A stretch of DNA of 46,466 nucleotides, taken from contig NZ_JAEMUX010000073.1 in NCBI RefSeq assembly GCF_016598475.1, positions 1 to 46,466 on the forward strand, in the 5' to 3' direction. A model generated the notes under the pieces. It was not told the origin of the DNA and ran no database searches. It worked only from the letters and a program-made list of their open reading frames with translations. Of the stretch, positions 1 to 8,307 are shown piece by piece (position 1 is the first letter of the stretch; every line of letters begins with the position of its first letter). Source of the DNA: Streptomyces adelaidensis. GTDB taxonomy: Bacteria; Actinomycetota; Actinomycetes; Streptomycetales; Streptomycetaceae. Both the position numbers and the translations under genes were made by a program.

Positions 1-785
1 CCGGCCGCGGAGTCCGAGCCACCGGACTCAAGGCCGCCCAAACCCACCGCCGCGACACCCACACCACCGGACGCCACGCCCGAGTCACCAGACCCGAACC
101 CCGACCCCAACGCAACGATCCCCGAGACCCCGGCCGCCAGGTCCGAACCCCCCGCCGCGAGCCCGTGCATCACCGCCAGTCGGAGTTGCGGCTCCGGGGA
201 GTCGAGGAGGAGGCCGCGCAGCAGCGCGGTCGCCTCCTCGGCTCGGTCGCCGGCCGGTTCGCGGGGGACCGCGCGGCCGAGTGCCAGGACGAGATCGAGT
301 CGGGTCGCCGGGTCGCTCTCCGACTGCCAGCACCGCAGGAGTGGGGGCAGAGTGGCCTCGCCGGGGCTCGGGCAGAGCCCGATGATGTCGGCCGCGGCGC
401 GCCGGATCGCCGGCGTGGGATCGCCCAGCAGGGCGCACACCTCGGGCAGGGCGCGTTCCCAGGCGGGGTGCCAGGCGGGGTCGAGGAAGCGCTCGGCGAC
501 GATGTCGGTCAACGACGCGAGGCGGGCCACGGTGTCCAGCACCGTGCCCCGGCAGCGCACATCCGGAGAGGCGGCCAGCCGCAGCAGAAAGGGGAGCGCG
601 GCCGAGGCGGCGGGGCAGATCCAACCGCCCTGGTGGTACAGCAGGTTGAGCAGATCGTCCGCCGCGTCCTCGGCGTCGTCCGGGTCCGGCCCCGCACACC
701 GGCGCAACAGCCCGGGCACATCCCCGGCAGCCCCGTAGTTGTGCTTCAGCCCCGCCCACTCGACCGCGTCCAGCCCCTCCCACAT
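1..785 (-). CDS. HEAT-repeat-like protein, 3' end outside window
   Basis: The minus frame from ATG at 785 stays open to the left edge, so only the N-terminal 261 or so residues are visible. The translation begins MWEGLDAVEWAGLKHNYG and runs as paired amphipathic helices (LLNLLYHQGGW, SAALPFLLRLAAS, AAADIIGLCPS, LRLAVMHGLAAG) at about 40-residue spacing, as in HEAT/armadillo solenoids, which usually bind other proteins. The last visible stretch becomes Gly/Ser/Val low complexity (about residues 222-261), perhaps a linker. Two other minus-strand frames here are open but Arg/Pro/Gly-rich and are shadows. It is divergent from the small gene at 870. The function is unknown; the HEAT call rests on pattern only. 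Confidence 0.7.
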   Translation of the reverse strand, partial: MWEGLDAVEWAGLKHNYGAAGDVPGLLRRCAGPDPDDAEDAADDLLNLLYHQGGWICPAASAALPFLLRLAASPDVRCRGTVLDTVARLASLTDIVAERFLDPAWHPAWERALPEVCALLGDPTPAIRRAAADIIGLCPSPGEATLPPLLRCWQSESDPATRLDLVLALGRAVPREPAGDRAEEATALLRGLLLDSPEPQLRLAVMHGLAAGGSDLAAGVSGIVALGSGFGSGDSGVASGGVGVAAVGLGGLESGGSDSAA

Positions 786-834
786 GCGCGAGACCCTATC
801 GCCGCCACCTCCCCCTCCCCCTCTAAATAAACCG

Positions 835-863
835 TTGACAACAGGTTGTTTGCATCTCATGCT
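835..863 (+). promoter_or_regulatory. Candidate promoter, leaderless start at 870
   Basis: TTGACA at 835-840 is a perfect -35 box. After a 17-bp spacer, CATGCT at 858-863 is a passable -10. Transcription would begin about 7 bp later, at the ATG at 870, and there is no Shine-Dalgarno sequence before that ATG. This suggests a leaderless mRNA. The local sequence is AT-richer than its surroundings. Confidence 0.5.
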
Positions 864-869
864 GACTCC

Positions 870-1412
870 ATGTCGCCAATCTCTCCCACGGACCCCTCCC
901 CAGACCCCTCCCCAGACCCCTCCCCGGACCCCTCCCCGGACCCCTCCCCGGACCCCTTCACACCTCCCAGCGCCGACGAGGCGAGAGCGGAGCGCGTGTA
1001 CACCTCCCTCTTCCGCATCGCCGAACGGCACGCAGCCACCGACGACCAACGCCGTCGGCAGGTCCACCCCTACGTACTCGGCCCGCACGAGGCGATCAGG
1101 CTGGTGTCGTTCCTGCTCAGCGGCGCCGCCCTCCCCGACGACGGCGAACCGGACGTCGACCGCGCGGACATCACCGCCGCCCTGAGCCTCGTCCCACTGG
1201 CCCGCGGCGAGATGGACGAACTGGAGGTCGGCCTTCTGGACATGGCCCGAGGCCGCGGCATGACCTGGCCCGAGATCGCCTTCGGCCTCGGCCTCCAGAC
1301 CCCCCAGGCCGCCAGGCAGCGCTACGAACGCCTGGCCGGCCGTACCCGCACCGGCACGGACACCGGCACGGACACCGCCGCCGCCGCCACCGCCGCCGCC
1401 GCCCATGAATGA
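870..1412 (+). CDS. Small putative DNA-binding protein
   Basis: A 180-residue protein. Residues 1-30 are a low-complexity Asp-Pro-Ser-Pro repeat. The middle contains helices such as ERVYTSLFRIAERHA, and the C-terminal third has a helix-turn-helix-like segment (MTWPEIAFGLGLQTPQAARQ, about residues 131-150) followed by YERLAGR, and a Thr/Gly/Ala tail. This arrangement is seen in Streptomyces proteins annotated only as DNA-binding. I chose ATG 870 over TTG 846 because a good -35/-10 pair places the transcript start at 870. It converges with the regulator ending at 1447, 34 bp away. Its target and role are unknown. Confidence 0.7.
   Translation: MSPISPTDPSPDPSPDPSPDPSPDPSPDPFTPPSADEARAERVYTSLFRIAERHAATDDQRRRQVHPYVLGPHEAIRLVSFLLSGAALPDDGEPDVDRADITAALSLVPLARGEMDELEVGLLDMARGRGMTWPEIAFGLGLQTPQAARQRYERLAGRTRTGTDTGTDTAAAATAAAAHE
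891..955 (+). repeat. 12-bp tandem repeat encoding (DPSP)n
   Basis: About five copies of GACCCCTCCCCG (third position of the last codon varying A/G) lie just after the start codon of the small DNA-binding protein and encode its Asp-Pro-Ser-Pro N-terminus. Being a multiple of three, copy-number changes keep the reading frame. Confidence 0.9.
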
Positions 1413-1446
1413 TCGGGACCGGGGCGACGACAGCCCGGACCAGCGC

Positions 1447-1944
1447 TCAGCCCTGCCCGAACCTCTTCTCCCGGTGCATGCGCCAGCGGTCCATCATCAT
1501 TTCGAGTTCACCCTCGATGAACTCGAAGAACGCGAGGGTCTCCGCGAGGCGGCGGCCCGCCGGGGTGTCGGCGCCGAGGCTGATGACACCCTCGCGCAGG
1601 GCGTCCTCCCAGCGCCGGACGATGGCCTCACGGTTGGTGACGGCCTCGTACCACTGGTCGCTGTGGACGCGGTAGCGCTCGCGGCGCGAACCGGGCTCAC
1701 GCTCGCGGGACACCAGGTGCACCTGGGCGAGATAGCGGACCGCGCCGGAGACGGCGGCGGGGCTGATCTGTAGCTGTTCGCCCAGTTCGGCGGAGGTCAG
1801 CGCGCCGGTGTCGGAGGCCAGGAGCGAGGCGAAGACCCGGGCCGGCATGCGCGGCACCCCGGCCTCGACGAGCTGCGCCGCGAAGTGCTCGACGAAACGG
1901 GAGACCGACTCGGGGTCCCGCCCGGCACGCTTCGTATCCGCCAT
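1447..1944 (-). CDS. GbsR/MarR-family transcriptional regulator
   Basis: A 165-residue winged-helix repressor. The N-terminal helices (RFVEHFAAQLVEAGVPRMPARVFASLLAS split at residue 36) lead into the recognition region LTSAELGEQLQISPAAVSGA (about residues 50-69) and the wing (VSREREPGSRRERYRV). A C-terminal helical part (FFEFIEGELEMMMDRW) resembles the GbsR subgroup, where it supports dimerisation. It is divergent from the ABC exporter pair starting at 2079, the usual arrangement for a local repressor of a drug or metabolite exporter. A perfect inverted repeat at 2041-2060 in the shared intergenic region is the likely operator. The inducer is unknown. Confidence 0.9.
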   Translation of the reverse strand: MADTKRAGRDPESVSRFVEHFAAQLVEAGVPRMPARVFASLLASDTGALTSAELGEQLQISPAAVSGAVRYLAQVHLVSREREPGSRRERYRVHSDQWYEAVTNREAIVRRWEDALREGVISLGADTPAGRRLAETLAFFEFIEGELEMMMDRWRMHREKRFGQG

Positions 1945-2040
1945 GCCTGCATCATCTCCCCTGGTCAGCCAAAGGCCCGTGGCCAGCGATCACCATCCGT
2001 CACCATCGGCAAGCCTACCGGCGATTCATACGTTTCCTTA

Positions 2041-2078
2041 ACTTCACAAATTTCTGAAGTAAGCGTACGTTCTGAAGA
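2041..2078 (+). promoter_or_regulatory. Promoter overlapped by palindromic operator
   Basis: ACTTCA (2041-2046), an 8-bp spacer and TGAAGT (2055-2060) form a perfect inverted repeat. TTCACA at 2043-2048 fits a -35 box. 17 bp later TACGTT at 2066-2071 is a weak -10, giving a start near the ATG at 2079, so the exporter mRNA may be leaderless. TTCTGAAG also occurs twice, at 2052-2059 and 2070-2077. Repressor binding to the palindrome would cover the -35 box. Confidence 0.5.
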
Positions 2079-3011
2079 ATGACGAAGGCCAACCTCGCCA
2101 TCGAGGTATCCGGACTGCACAAGTCATTCGGACGGACCCACGCGCTCGACGGGCTCGACCTGACCGTCGAGACCGGCGAGGTCCACGGCTTCCTCGGCCC
2201 CAACGGTGCCGGAAAGTCCACCGCCATCCGCGTCCTGCTCGGTCTGCTGCGCGCCGACGCGGGCGCCGCCCGCGTACTGGGCCGCGACCCGTGGGCGGAC
2301 GCGGTCGAGGTGCACCGCCGGATCGCGTACGTGCCGGGTGATGTGACGCTGTGGCGCAACCTGTCGGGCGGCGAGGTCATCGACCTCTACGGGCGGCTGC
2401 GGGGCGGCCTGGACGCCGGGCGCCGCGCGGAGCTGATCGAACGCTTCGAACTGGACCCGACGAAGAAGGGCCGGACGTACTCCAAGGGCAACCGCCAGAA
2501 GGTCGCCCTCGTCGCCGCCTTCGCCTCCGACGTCGATCTGCTCATCCTCGACGAGCCGACCTCCGGCCTGGACCCGCTGATGGAGGAGGTCTTCCAGCGG
2601 TGCGTACGGGAGGAGCGGGACCGGGGCCGTACGGTCCTGCTGTCGTCCCACATCCTCAGCGAGGTCGAGGAGTTGTGCGACCGGGTGAGCATCATCCGCA
2701 AGGGCGTCACCGTCGAGAGCGGTTCCCTCACCGACCTGCGCCACCTCACGCGTACCACCGTCACCGCCGAACTCGCCGGCCCGCCGGGCGGCCTGGCCCG
2801 CCTGCCCGGCGTCCACGACCTCGACATCCAGGGCAACCGCGTCCACCTCCAGGTCGACACCGACAAACTCAACGCCGTACTGCGCTCCCTGACCGATTCG
2901 GGCGTACGGTCCCTCACCTCGACACCTCCGACCCTGGAGGAGCTCTTCCTGCGGCACTACCAGGACGACGTACAGGCGGCGGTCGCGTCCGGGGTGGCGG
3001 TGGCCCGATGA
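2079..3011 (+). CDS. ABC transporter ATP-binding protein (exporter type)
   Basis: A 310-residue ATPase of the DrrA/CcmA-like group that powers an exporter at the cytoplasmic membrane. Walker A is GPNGAGKST (residues 40-48). The signature is the variant YSKGNRQKVAL, Walker B is LLILDEPTSGLD, and the H-loop is SSHILSEVEELC. A C-terminal regulatory part follows (LTRTTVTAELAGPPGG onward). It overlaps the permease gene by 4 bp (ATGA), so both subunits are made together. The divergent GbsR/MarR repressor probably controls it. The sequence most resembles polyketide-antibiotic exporters (TnrB2/DrrA type), but the substrate cannot be read from it. Confidence 0.95.
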   Translation: MTKANLAIEVSGLHKSFGRTHALDGLDLTVETGEVHGFLGPNGAGKSTAIRVLLGLLRADAGAARVLGRDPWADAVEVHRRIAYVPGDVTLWRNLSGGEVIDLYGRLRGGLDAGRRAELIERFELDPTKKGRTYSKGNRQKVALVAAFASDVDLLILDEPTSGLDPLMEEVFQRCVREERDRGRTVLLSSHILSEVEELCDRVSIIRKGVTVESGSLTDLRHLTRTTVTAELAGPPGGLARLPGVHDLDIQGNRVHLQVDTDKLNAVLRSLTDSGVRSLTSTPPTLEELFLRHYQDDVQAAVASGVAVAR

Positions 3012-4615
3012 CCACCGCGTTCGCCGTACGGCCCGGCAGCAGCACAGGTCAACTGACCGGCACGGGGACCCTGTTGAGATTCGCCCTGCGCCGCGACCGG
3101 GTGATGGTCCCGGTCTGGGTCGCGGTGACGGGCCTGATGGTCCTCTCCATGCCGAACAGCCTGAAGAGCCTGTACGGCACCGGCGCCGAACGCGCCGACC
3201 TGATGCGCCAGATGGCCACCAACTCGTCGTTGCGCGCACTGATCGGCCCCGTCTTCGACGACTCCCTCGGTGCCCTGACCGCCTGGCGTGCCGGCGTCTA
3301 CGCGGGCGTCCTCGCCGCCGTCATGAGCCTGCTCGTCGTCATCCGGCACACCCGCGACGAGGAGGAGAGCGGCCGTCAGGAGCTGATCGCCTCCGGGACG
3401 GTGGGCCGCCGGGCCTCGCTGACGGCCGCCCTGCTCACGGCGGCGGTCGCGAACGGCGGGCTGGCGCTGCTCGTGACGCTCGGGCTGGCCGGGCAGGGGG
3501 CGGCGAGTGCGGCGGCCTTCGGGCTGGGGATCGCGGGCGTCGGCACGGTGTTCGCGACGATGGCGGCGGTCGTCGCGCAGTTGACGGAGAGCGCGCGGCT
3601 GGCGCGGGGGCTCACGGCGGGGGTGCTGGGCGCGGCTTTCGTGCTGCGGGCGGCCGGTGACGCCTCCGAGGACGGAGGTTCGTCCGTTCTGACGTGGCTC
3701 TCGCCGCTGGGGTGGCTGGAGAACGAGCGTTCGTTCGCGGACGAGCGGTGGTGGGTGCTGCTGCTCTTCGTCGCGGCGACGGCGGTCCAGGGCGCGGTGG
3801 CGTACGAACTCGCCGGGCGGCGCGACGTCGGCATGAGCTTCCTGCCGACCCGGCCGGGACCGGCGGCCGGCCGGCTGAGTACGGCCGGGGCGCTGGCCTG
3901 GCGGCTGCAACGCGGCAGCGTCCTCGGCTGGAGCATCGGGTTCTTCCTCACCGGCGTCGTCTACGGCGGCCTCGCCGAGGGCATGGCCGACTTCGTCGGC
4001 GACAACGAGGGCGCCCGCGCGATGTTCGAACGCATGGGCGGTCAGTCCGGCCTGACGAACGCCTTCCTCGCCTCGATGATCGGCATGCTCGGCCTGTTCG
4101 CGGCGCTGTACGTCGTCGCCGCCGTACTGCGCCTGCACGGCGAGGAGACGTCCGGGCGCGCCGAACCTGTCCTCGCCAACGCGGTGGGCCGACTTCGTTG
4201 GGCGGGCGGTCACCTCGCCGTCGCCTTCGCCGGCTCGGTCTGGATCATGCTCCTCGCCGGCCTCGGCTTCGTCCTCGGCCACGGCAGGAGCGCCGGTCCG
4301 ATCCTGGGCGCGTGCCTCGTCCAGGTCGCCGGGATCTGGGTCGTCGGCGGGGTGGCCGTCCTGCTGTACGGGCTCAGCCCCCGGGCGGCGTCGGGTGCCT
4401 GGGGTCTCGCCGGAGCCGTACTCCTGATCGGGTGGATCGGCCCCGCGCTGAACGCTCCGCGAGCGGTCCTCGACCTCTCCCCCTTCGGCCACCTCCCGAA
4501 GCTGCCGGGCGGCGAGATGGAGTGGGGGCCGGTGCTGTCCCTGACGGGGCTCGCGGCGGTGCTGGTGGCGGGGGGTCTGGCGGCGCTGCGGCGGCGGGAC
4601 CAGAGCAGCGGCTGA
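3008..4615 (+). CDS. ABC exporter permease, TnrB3-like
   Basis: A 535-residue integral membrane protein. The open frame extends upstream inside the ATPase gene, but ATG 3008 overlaps the ATPase stop and gives the expected start (MTTAFAVRPGSS). Two homologous-looking halves each carry about six hydrophobic segments: the first half from about residue 30 to 265, the second from about residue 300 (VLGWSIGFFLTGVVYGGL) to the end (LTGLAAVLVAGGLAALRRR). This double-half architecture and length match exporters of polyketide antibiotics (COG3559-like). With the ATPase it forms a two-gene exporter. The substrate is unknown; no biosynthetic cluster is visible nearby apart from the glycosyltransferase downstream. 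Confidence 0.9.
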   Translation: MTTAFAVRPGSSTGQLTGTGTLLRFALRRDRVMVPVWVAVTGLMVLSMPNSLKSLYGTGAERADLMRQMATNSSLRALIGPVFDDSLGALTAWRAGVYAGVLAAVMSLLVVIRHTRDEEESGRQELIASGTVGRRASLTAALLTAAVANGGLALLVTLGLAGQGAASAAAFGLGIAGVGTVFATMAAVVAQLTESARLARGLTAGVLGAAFVLRAAGDASEDGGSSVLTWLSPLGWLENERSFADERWWVLLLFVAATAVQGAVAYELAGRRDVGMSFLPTRPGPAAGRLSTAGALAWRLQRGSVLGWSIGFFLTGVVYGGLAEGMADFVGDNEGARAMFERMGGQSGLTNAFLASMIGMLGLFAALYVVAAVLRLHGEETSGRAEPVLANAVGRLRWAGGHLAVAFAGSVWIMLLAGLGFVLGHGRSAGPILGACLVQVAGIWVVGGVAVLLYGLSPRAASGAWGLAGAVLLIGWIGPALNAPRAVLDLSPFGHLPKLPGGEMEWGPVLSLTGLAAVLVAGGLAALRRRDQSSG

Positions 4616-4664
4616 GTGGTGGCTGAGCACCCGCGTCTTTCCGTTCTCAACGTATAGCGCACCA

Positions 4665-4685
4665 GGGGGCTTGCGGCAAGACCCC
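4665..4685 (+). terminator. Possible stem-loop after the exporter genes
   Basis: GGGGCTTG, loop CGG, CAAG, a bulged A, then CCCC. The stem lies between the permease stop and the glycosyltransferase start. There is no T-tract, so it could equally be an mRNA leader structure. Confidence 0.3.
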
Positions 4686-4743
4686 GTTCATGCCGCAGAA
4701 TCTCCGGCCCAGGGCAAGGACCTGCGGAAACGGGAGACTTGAA

Positions 4744-5982
4744 ATGCGTGTGGTGCTGTCTACGTACGGGTCGCGCGGGGACATCGAACCGGTGATGGGG
4801 CTCGCGGTGGCGCTACGGGAACTCGGCGCGGAGGTGCGGGTGTGCGCGCCGCCGGACTTCACGGAGCTGGTGGAGGGGCTCGGTTTCGCGCTGGTGCCCG
4901 TCGGCCCGTCGGCGCGGGTGCTGATGACCGCGGCGGAGCCGCCGTCACCGGCGAACCTGCCGCAGCGTGCGGCCTCGGTGATCGCCAGTCAGTTCGAGGC
5001 GATCACCGCGGCGGCCGAGGGATGCGACGTGCTGATGGCGACCGGCATGCTGCCTGCCGCGGCCGGCGCGCTGTCGGTGGCCGAGAAACTGGGCATCCCC
5101 GCCGTGTATGCGACCTTCCAGCAGCTCACCCTGCCCTCACCGCACCACTCGCCGCTGGCGTATCCGGGCCGGCCGTTCCCGCCGGAGGTCACGGACAACC
5201 GGGTGCTGTGGGATCTCGACGCCCGGAGCATCGACGGGCTGTTCGGTGAGGCGCTCAACACCAACCGGGCGTCGATCGGCCTGCCTCCGGTGGACGGCGT
5301 CCGCGACCATGTCATCGGCGACCGGCCGTGGCTGGCGACCGACCCGCTCCTCGACCCGTGGCTGAAGCCGGCGGACCTCGACGTCGTACAGACCGGCGCG
5401 TGGATGCTTCCCGACGAACGTCCGCTCCCGGCCGAGCTGTCGGCGTTCCTGGAGGCCGGTGCGCCGCCGGTGTACGTGGGCTTCGGCAGCATGCCCATGA
5501 ACGCCTCGACGGACGTCGCCCGGGTGGCCGTCGAGGCGGTCCGCGCGCAAGGCCGCCGCGTACTCCTCGGGCAGGGCTGGGCCGACCTGGCCCTGATCGA
5601 CGACCAGGAAGACTGCTTCGCCGTCGGCGAGGTCAACCAGCAGGCGCTGTTCGGCCGGGTCGCCGCCGTCGTCCACCACGGCGGTGCGGGCACGACGACG
5701 ACGGCCACGCGGTCCGGTGCGCCGCAGGTGGTGGTCCCTCAGCTGGCCGACCAGTCGTACTGGGCGGGCCGCGTCGCCGACCTGGGCATCGGCGTGGCGC
5801 ACGACGGTCCGACGCCGACCTTCGACTCCCTGTCGGCCGCGCTCGGCACGGCCCTGGCCCCCGAGTGCCGCGCGCGGGCGACCGCCGTGGCCGCGACGGT
5901 CCGCACGGAGGGGGCGATGGTGGCCGCGAAGCTGCTGTTCGAGATGGCCGGCCGCCGGGAACAGCCGCCCGTTTCCGACTGA
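4744..5982 (+). CDS. GT1-family glycosyltransferase
   Basis: A 412-residue GT-B enzyme that transfers a sugar from a nucleotide sugar to a small-molecule acceptor. The N-terminal acceptor domain starts MRVVLSTYGSRGDIEPVMGL, typical of the vancomycin-type/UGT group. The C-terminal donor domain has PPVYVGFGSM and the nucleotide-sugar motif HHGGAGTTTTATRSGAPQVV, followed by PQLADQSYWAGRV. I chose ATG 4744 over 4690 because GGGAGA lies just upstream and the beta-strand start MRVVLST follows directly. It could glycosylate a macrolide-like compound for resistance or sterol-like lipids; the adjacent exporter makes detoxification plausible, but that is inference. Confidence 0.92.
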   Translation: MRVVLSTYGSRGDIEPVMGLAVALRELGAEVRVCAPPDFTELVEGLGFALVPVGPSARVLMTAAEPPSPANLPQRAASVIASQFEAITAAAEGCDVLMATGMLPAAAGALSVAEKLGIPAVYATFQQLTLPSPHHSPLAYPGRPFPPEVTDNRVLWDLDARSIDGLFGEALNTNRASIGLPPVDGVRDHVIGDRPWLATDPLLDPWLKPADLDVVQTGAWMLPDERPLPAELSAFLEAGAPPVYVGFGSMPMNASTDVARVAVEAVRAQGRRVLLGQGWADLALIDDQEDCFAVGEVNQQALFGRVAAVVHHGGAGTTTTATRSGAPQVVVPQLADQSYWAGRVADLGIGVAHDGPTPTFDSLSAALGTALAPECRARATAVAATVRTEGAMVAAKLLFEMAGRREQPPVSD

Positions 5983-6055
5983 CCTCTGTGGAACGGCCAC
6001 GCCCCTGCGCCGTTTCCCGGAGAACCACCGCCGAACCGGCCGCGTCCCTCCGGTC

Positions 6056-6361
6056 ATGGAACAACCGGAGCGAGGGTCGAAGCATCGGAGCAAGGACGAC
6101 CGACGGCTCGATCGGCAGGGCGCGTTGGGGTGCGGTGGCTGCGCGTTGTCGGCGGTGGGCGCGACGGCCGCGATGCTCGTCTGGGGCACCTCGTCGCGTA
6201 CCCAGCGCCATCTCGGCGGCGGTTTCGAGGGCGAGGACATGGACTACACGGTCCTCGCCACCGAACTCCCCTTCGTGGCGCTGGCCGGAGCCGTCCTCCC
6301 CGCCCTCGTCTGCCTCGCGATCGCGCTGCTCCTGGGACGGCGGGGTTCGTCGCGGCGTTGA
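6056..6361 (+). CDS. Small two-TM membrane protein, unknown
   Basis: A 101-residue protein starting MEQPERGSKHRSKDD. A charged N-terminus is followed by a moderately hydrophobic Cys-containing segment (ALGCGGCALSAVGATAAML, about residues 23-41), a polar loop (SSRTQRHLGGGFEGEDMD), and a strongly hydrophobic C-terminal helix (FVALAGAVLPALVCLAIALL, about residues 73-92) ending in Arg residues. Two membrane passes with the C-terminus inside are likely. There is no convincing ribosome-binding site, so the start is tentative. It sits 73 bp after the glycosyltransferase and converges with the P450 11 bp away. I do not recognise the family. Confidence 0.6.
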   Translation: MEQPERGSKHRSKDDRRLDRQGALGCGGCALSAVGATAAMLVWGTSSRTQRHLGGGFEGEDMDYTVLATELPFVALAGAVLPALVCLAIALLLGRRGSSRR

Positions 6362-6372
6362 GCGCCCTTCGC

Positions 6373-7593
6373 TCAGCCGACCGCGACCCGCAGCCCTTCC
6401 AACCCCCGGATCACGAAGTTCGGCTTGCGGGCCGGCTCGGCGCCGAGGGTGAGGGTGGGGGCCTTCCGCAGGAGGGCGGTCATGGAGGCGGCCAGTTCGA
6501 TACGGGCGAGGGGGGCGCCGATGCAGTAGTGGATGCCCGCGCTGAAAGAGATGTGCGGGTTTTCCTTGCGGGTGAGGTCCAGTTTCTCGGGGGCGGTGAA
6601 GACGGACGGGTCGTGGTTCGCGGAGCCGAAGAGCATCGCGATCTCCGCGCCCCGGGGAATCGTCGTCCCGTCGATCTCGATGTCGTCCAGCACCCAGCGC
6701 TCGAAGAGCTGCAGCGGGGTGTCGTACCGCATCAGCTCCTCCACCGCGCAGGGCACGAGCGAGTGGTCCGCGCGGAGGGCGGCCAACTGGTCCGGGTTCC
6801 GGAACAGCGCCCACCATCCGTTCACCGTGGCGTTCACCGTCGCCTCGTGGCCCGCGTTGAGCAGCAGGACACAGGTCGAGATCATCTCCTGCTCGGTCAG
6901 CCGGTCGCCCTCGTCGTACGCCGCGATCAGCCCCGAGATCAGGTCCTCGCCCGGTTCCGCCCGGCGGTGCGCGATCAGCTCCTGGAGGTACTCCGAGAAC
7001 TCCACCGACGCCCGCACCGCCCGCTTCGCCGTCTCCTGCGAGGGGCTCAGCTCGTACATCCCGCAGATGTCCGCCGACCAGGGCCGCAGCGGCGCCCGGT
7101 CCGACTCGGGGATCCCCAGCATCTCGGCGATCACCGCGACCGGGAGCGGCTCGGCGACGTCGGTCAGCAGGTCGCCTCCGCCGGCCGCCACCAGGGCGGT
7201 CACCAGCTCACCGGCCAGCTCCTCCACATACGGCTTCAGCCGCTCCACCGTGCGGGGCGTGAACGCCTTCGACACCAGCCGCCGGATCCGCGTGTGGTCC
7301 GGGGGCTCGAGGTCGAGCATCCCGTGGTCGTTCAGCGTGTGGAACGGCTCGTGCTCCGGCGGCGGCGCCGTCCGGCCGAAGTCCTCGTACGTGAACCTGT
7401 GCTGGTATGTCCGCCCGAGCCGCCGGTCCCGCAGCAGCGCCGAGACATCCGCGTGGTGCGGGACGAGCCACTGGTCCGTGGGCTCGAAGTACCGCACCCG
7501 GCCCTGGGCCCGCAGCTCCGCGTACGCCGGGTACGGGTCGGCCACGAAGTCGGGGTTCCACGGGTCGAAAGCGAGGTCGGAAGCAGCTGCCAT
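6373..7593 (-). CDS. Cytochrome P450 with Ala in the I-helix acid-alcohol position
   Basis: A 406-residue soluble bacterial P450 that hydroxylates or epoxidises a small molecule with electrons from a ferredoxin. The haem loop is FSAGIHYCIG with ligand Cys357. The ExxR pair is Glu286/Arg289, and FERWVLDDIEIDGTTIPRG precedes the meander. The I-helix reads AGHEAT (247-252), so the usual first Thr after Glu is Ala251, as in the erythromycin P450 EryF (AGFEAS). Such enzymes need the substrate or another residue to help oxygen protonation. The gene lies 48 bp after the first response regulator and may be co-transcribed with that two-component system. No ferredoxin gene is adjacent. Confidence 0.95.
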   Translation of the reverse strand: MAAASDLAFDPWNPDFVADPYPAYAELRAQGRVRYFEPTDQWLVPHHADVSALLRDRRLGRTYQHRFTYEDFGRTAPPPEHEPFHTLNDHGMLDLEPPDHTRIRRLVSKAFTPRTVERLKPYVEELAGELVTALVAAGGGDLLTDVAEPLPVAVIAEMLGIPESDRAPLRPWSADICGMYELSPSQETAKRAVRASVEFSEYLQELIAHRRAEPGEDLISGLIAAYDEGDRLTEQEMISTCVLLLNAGHEATVNATVNGWWALFRNPDQLAALRADHSLVPCAVEELMRYDTPLQLFERWVLDDIEIDGTTIPRGAEIAMLFGSANHDPSVFTAPEKLDLTRKENPHISFSAGIHYCIGAPLARIELAASMTALLRKAPTLTLGAEPARKPNFVIRGLEGLRVAVG

Positions 7594-7641
7594 GGACGGA
7601 CGCTAACCCGCGGGTGGGCCGACTGACCAGGGGGGACGGCC

Positions 7642-8303
<662 letters not shown>

Positions 8304-8307
<4 letters not shown>

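Noticed and set aside
2957..4630. 557-residue minus-strand open frame across the permease
   Set aside because: Arg/Gln/Glu/Pro-rich shadow of a clear transporter on the plus strand.
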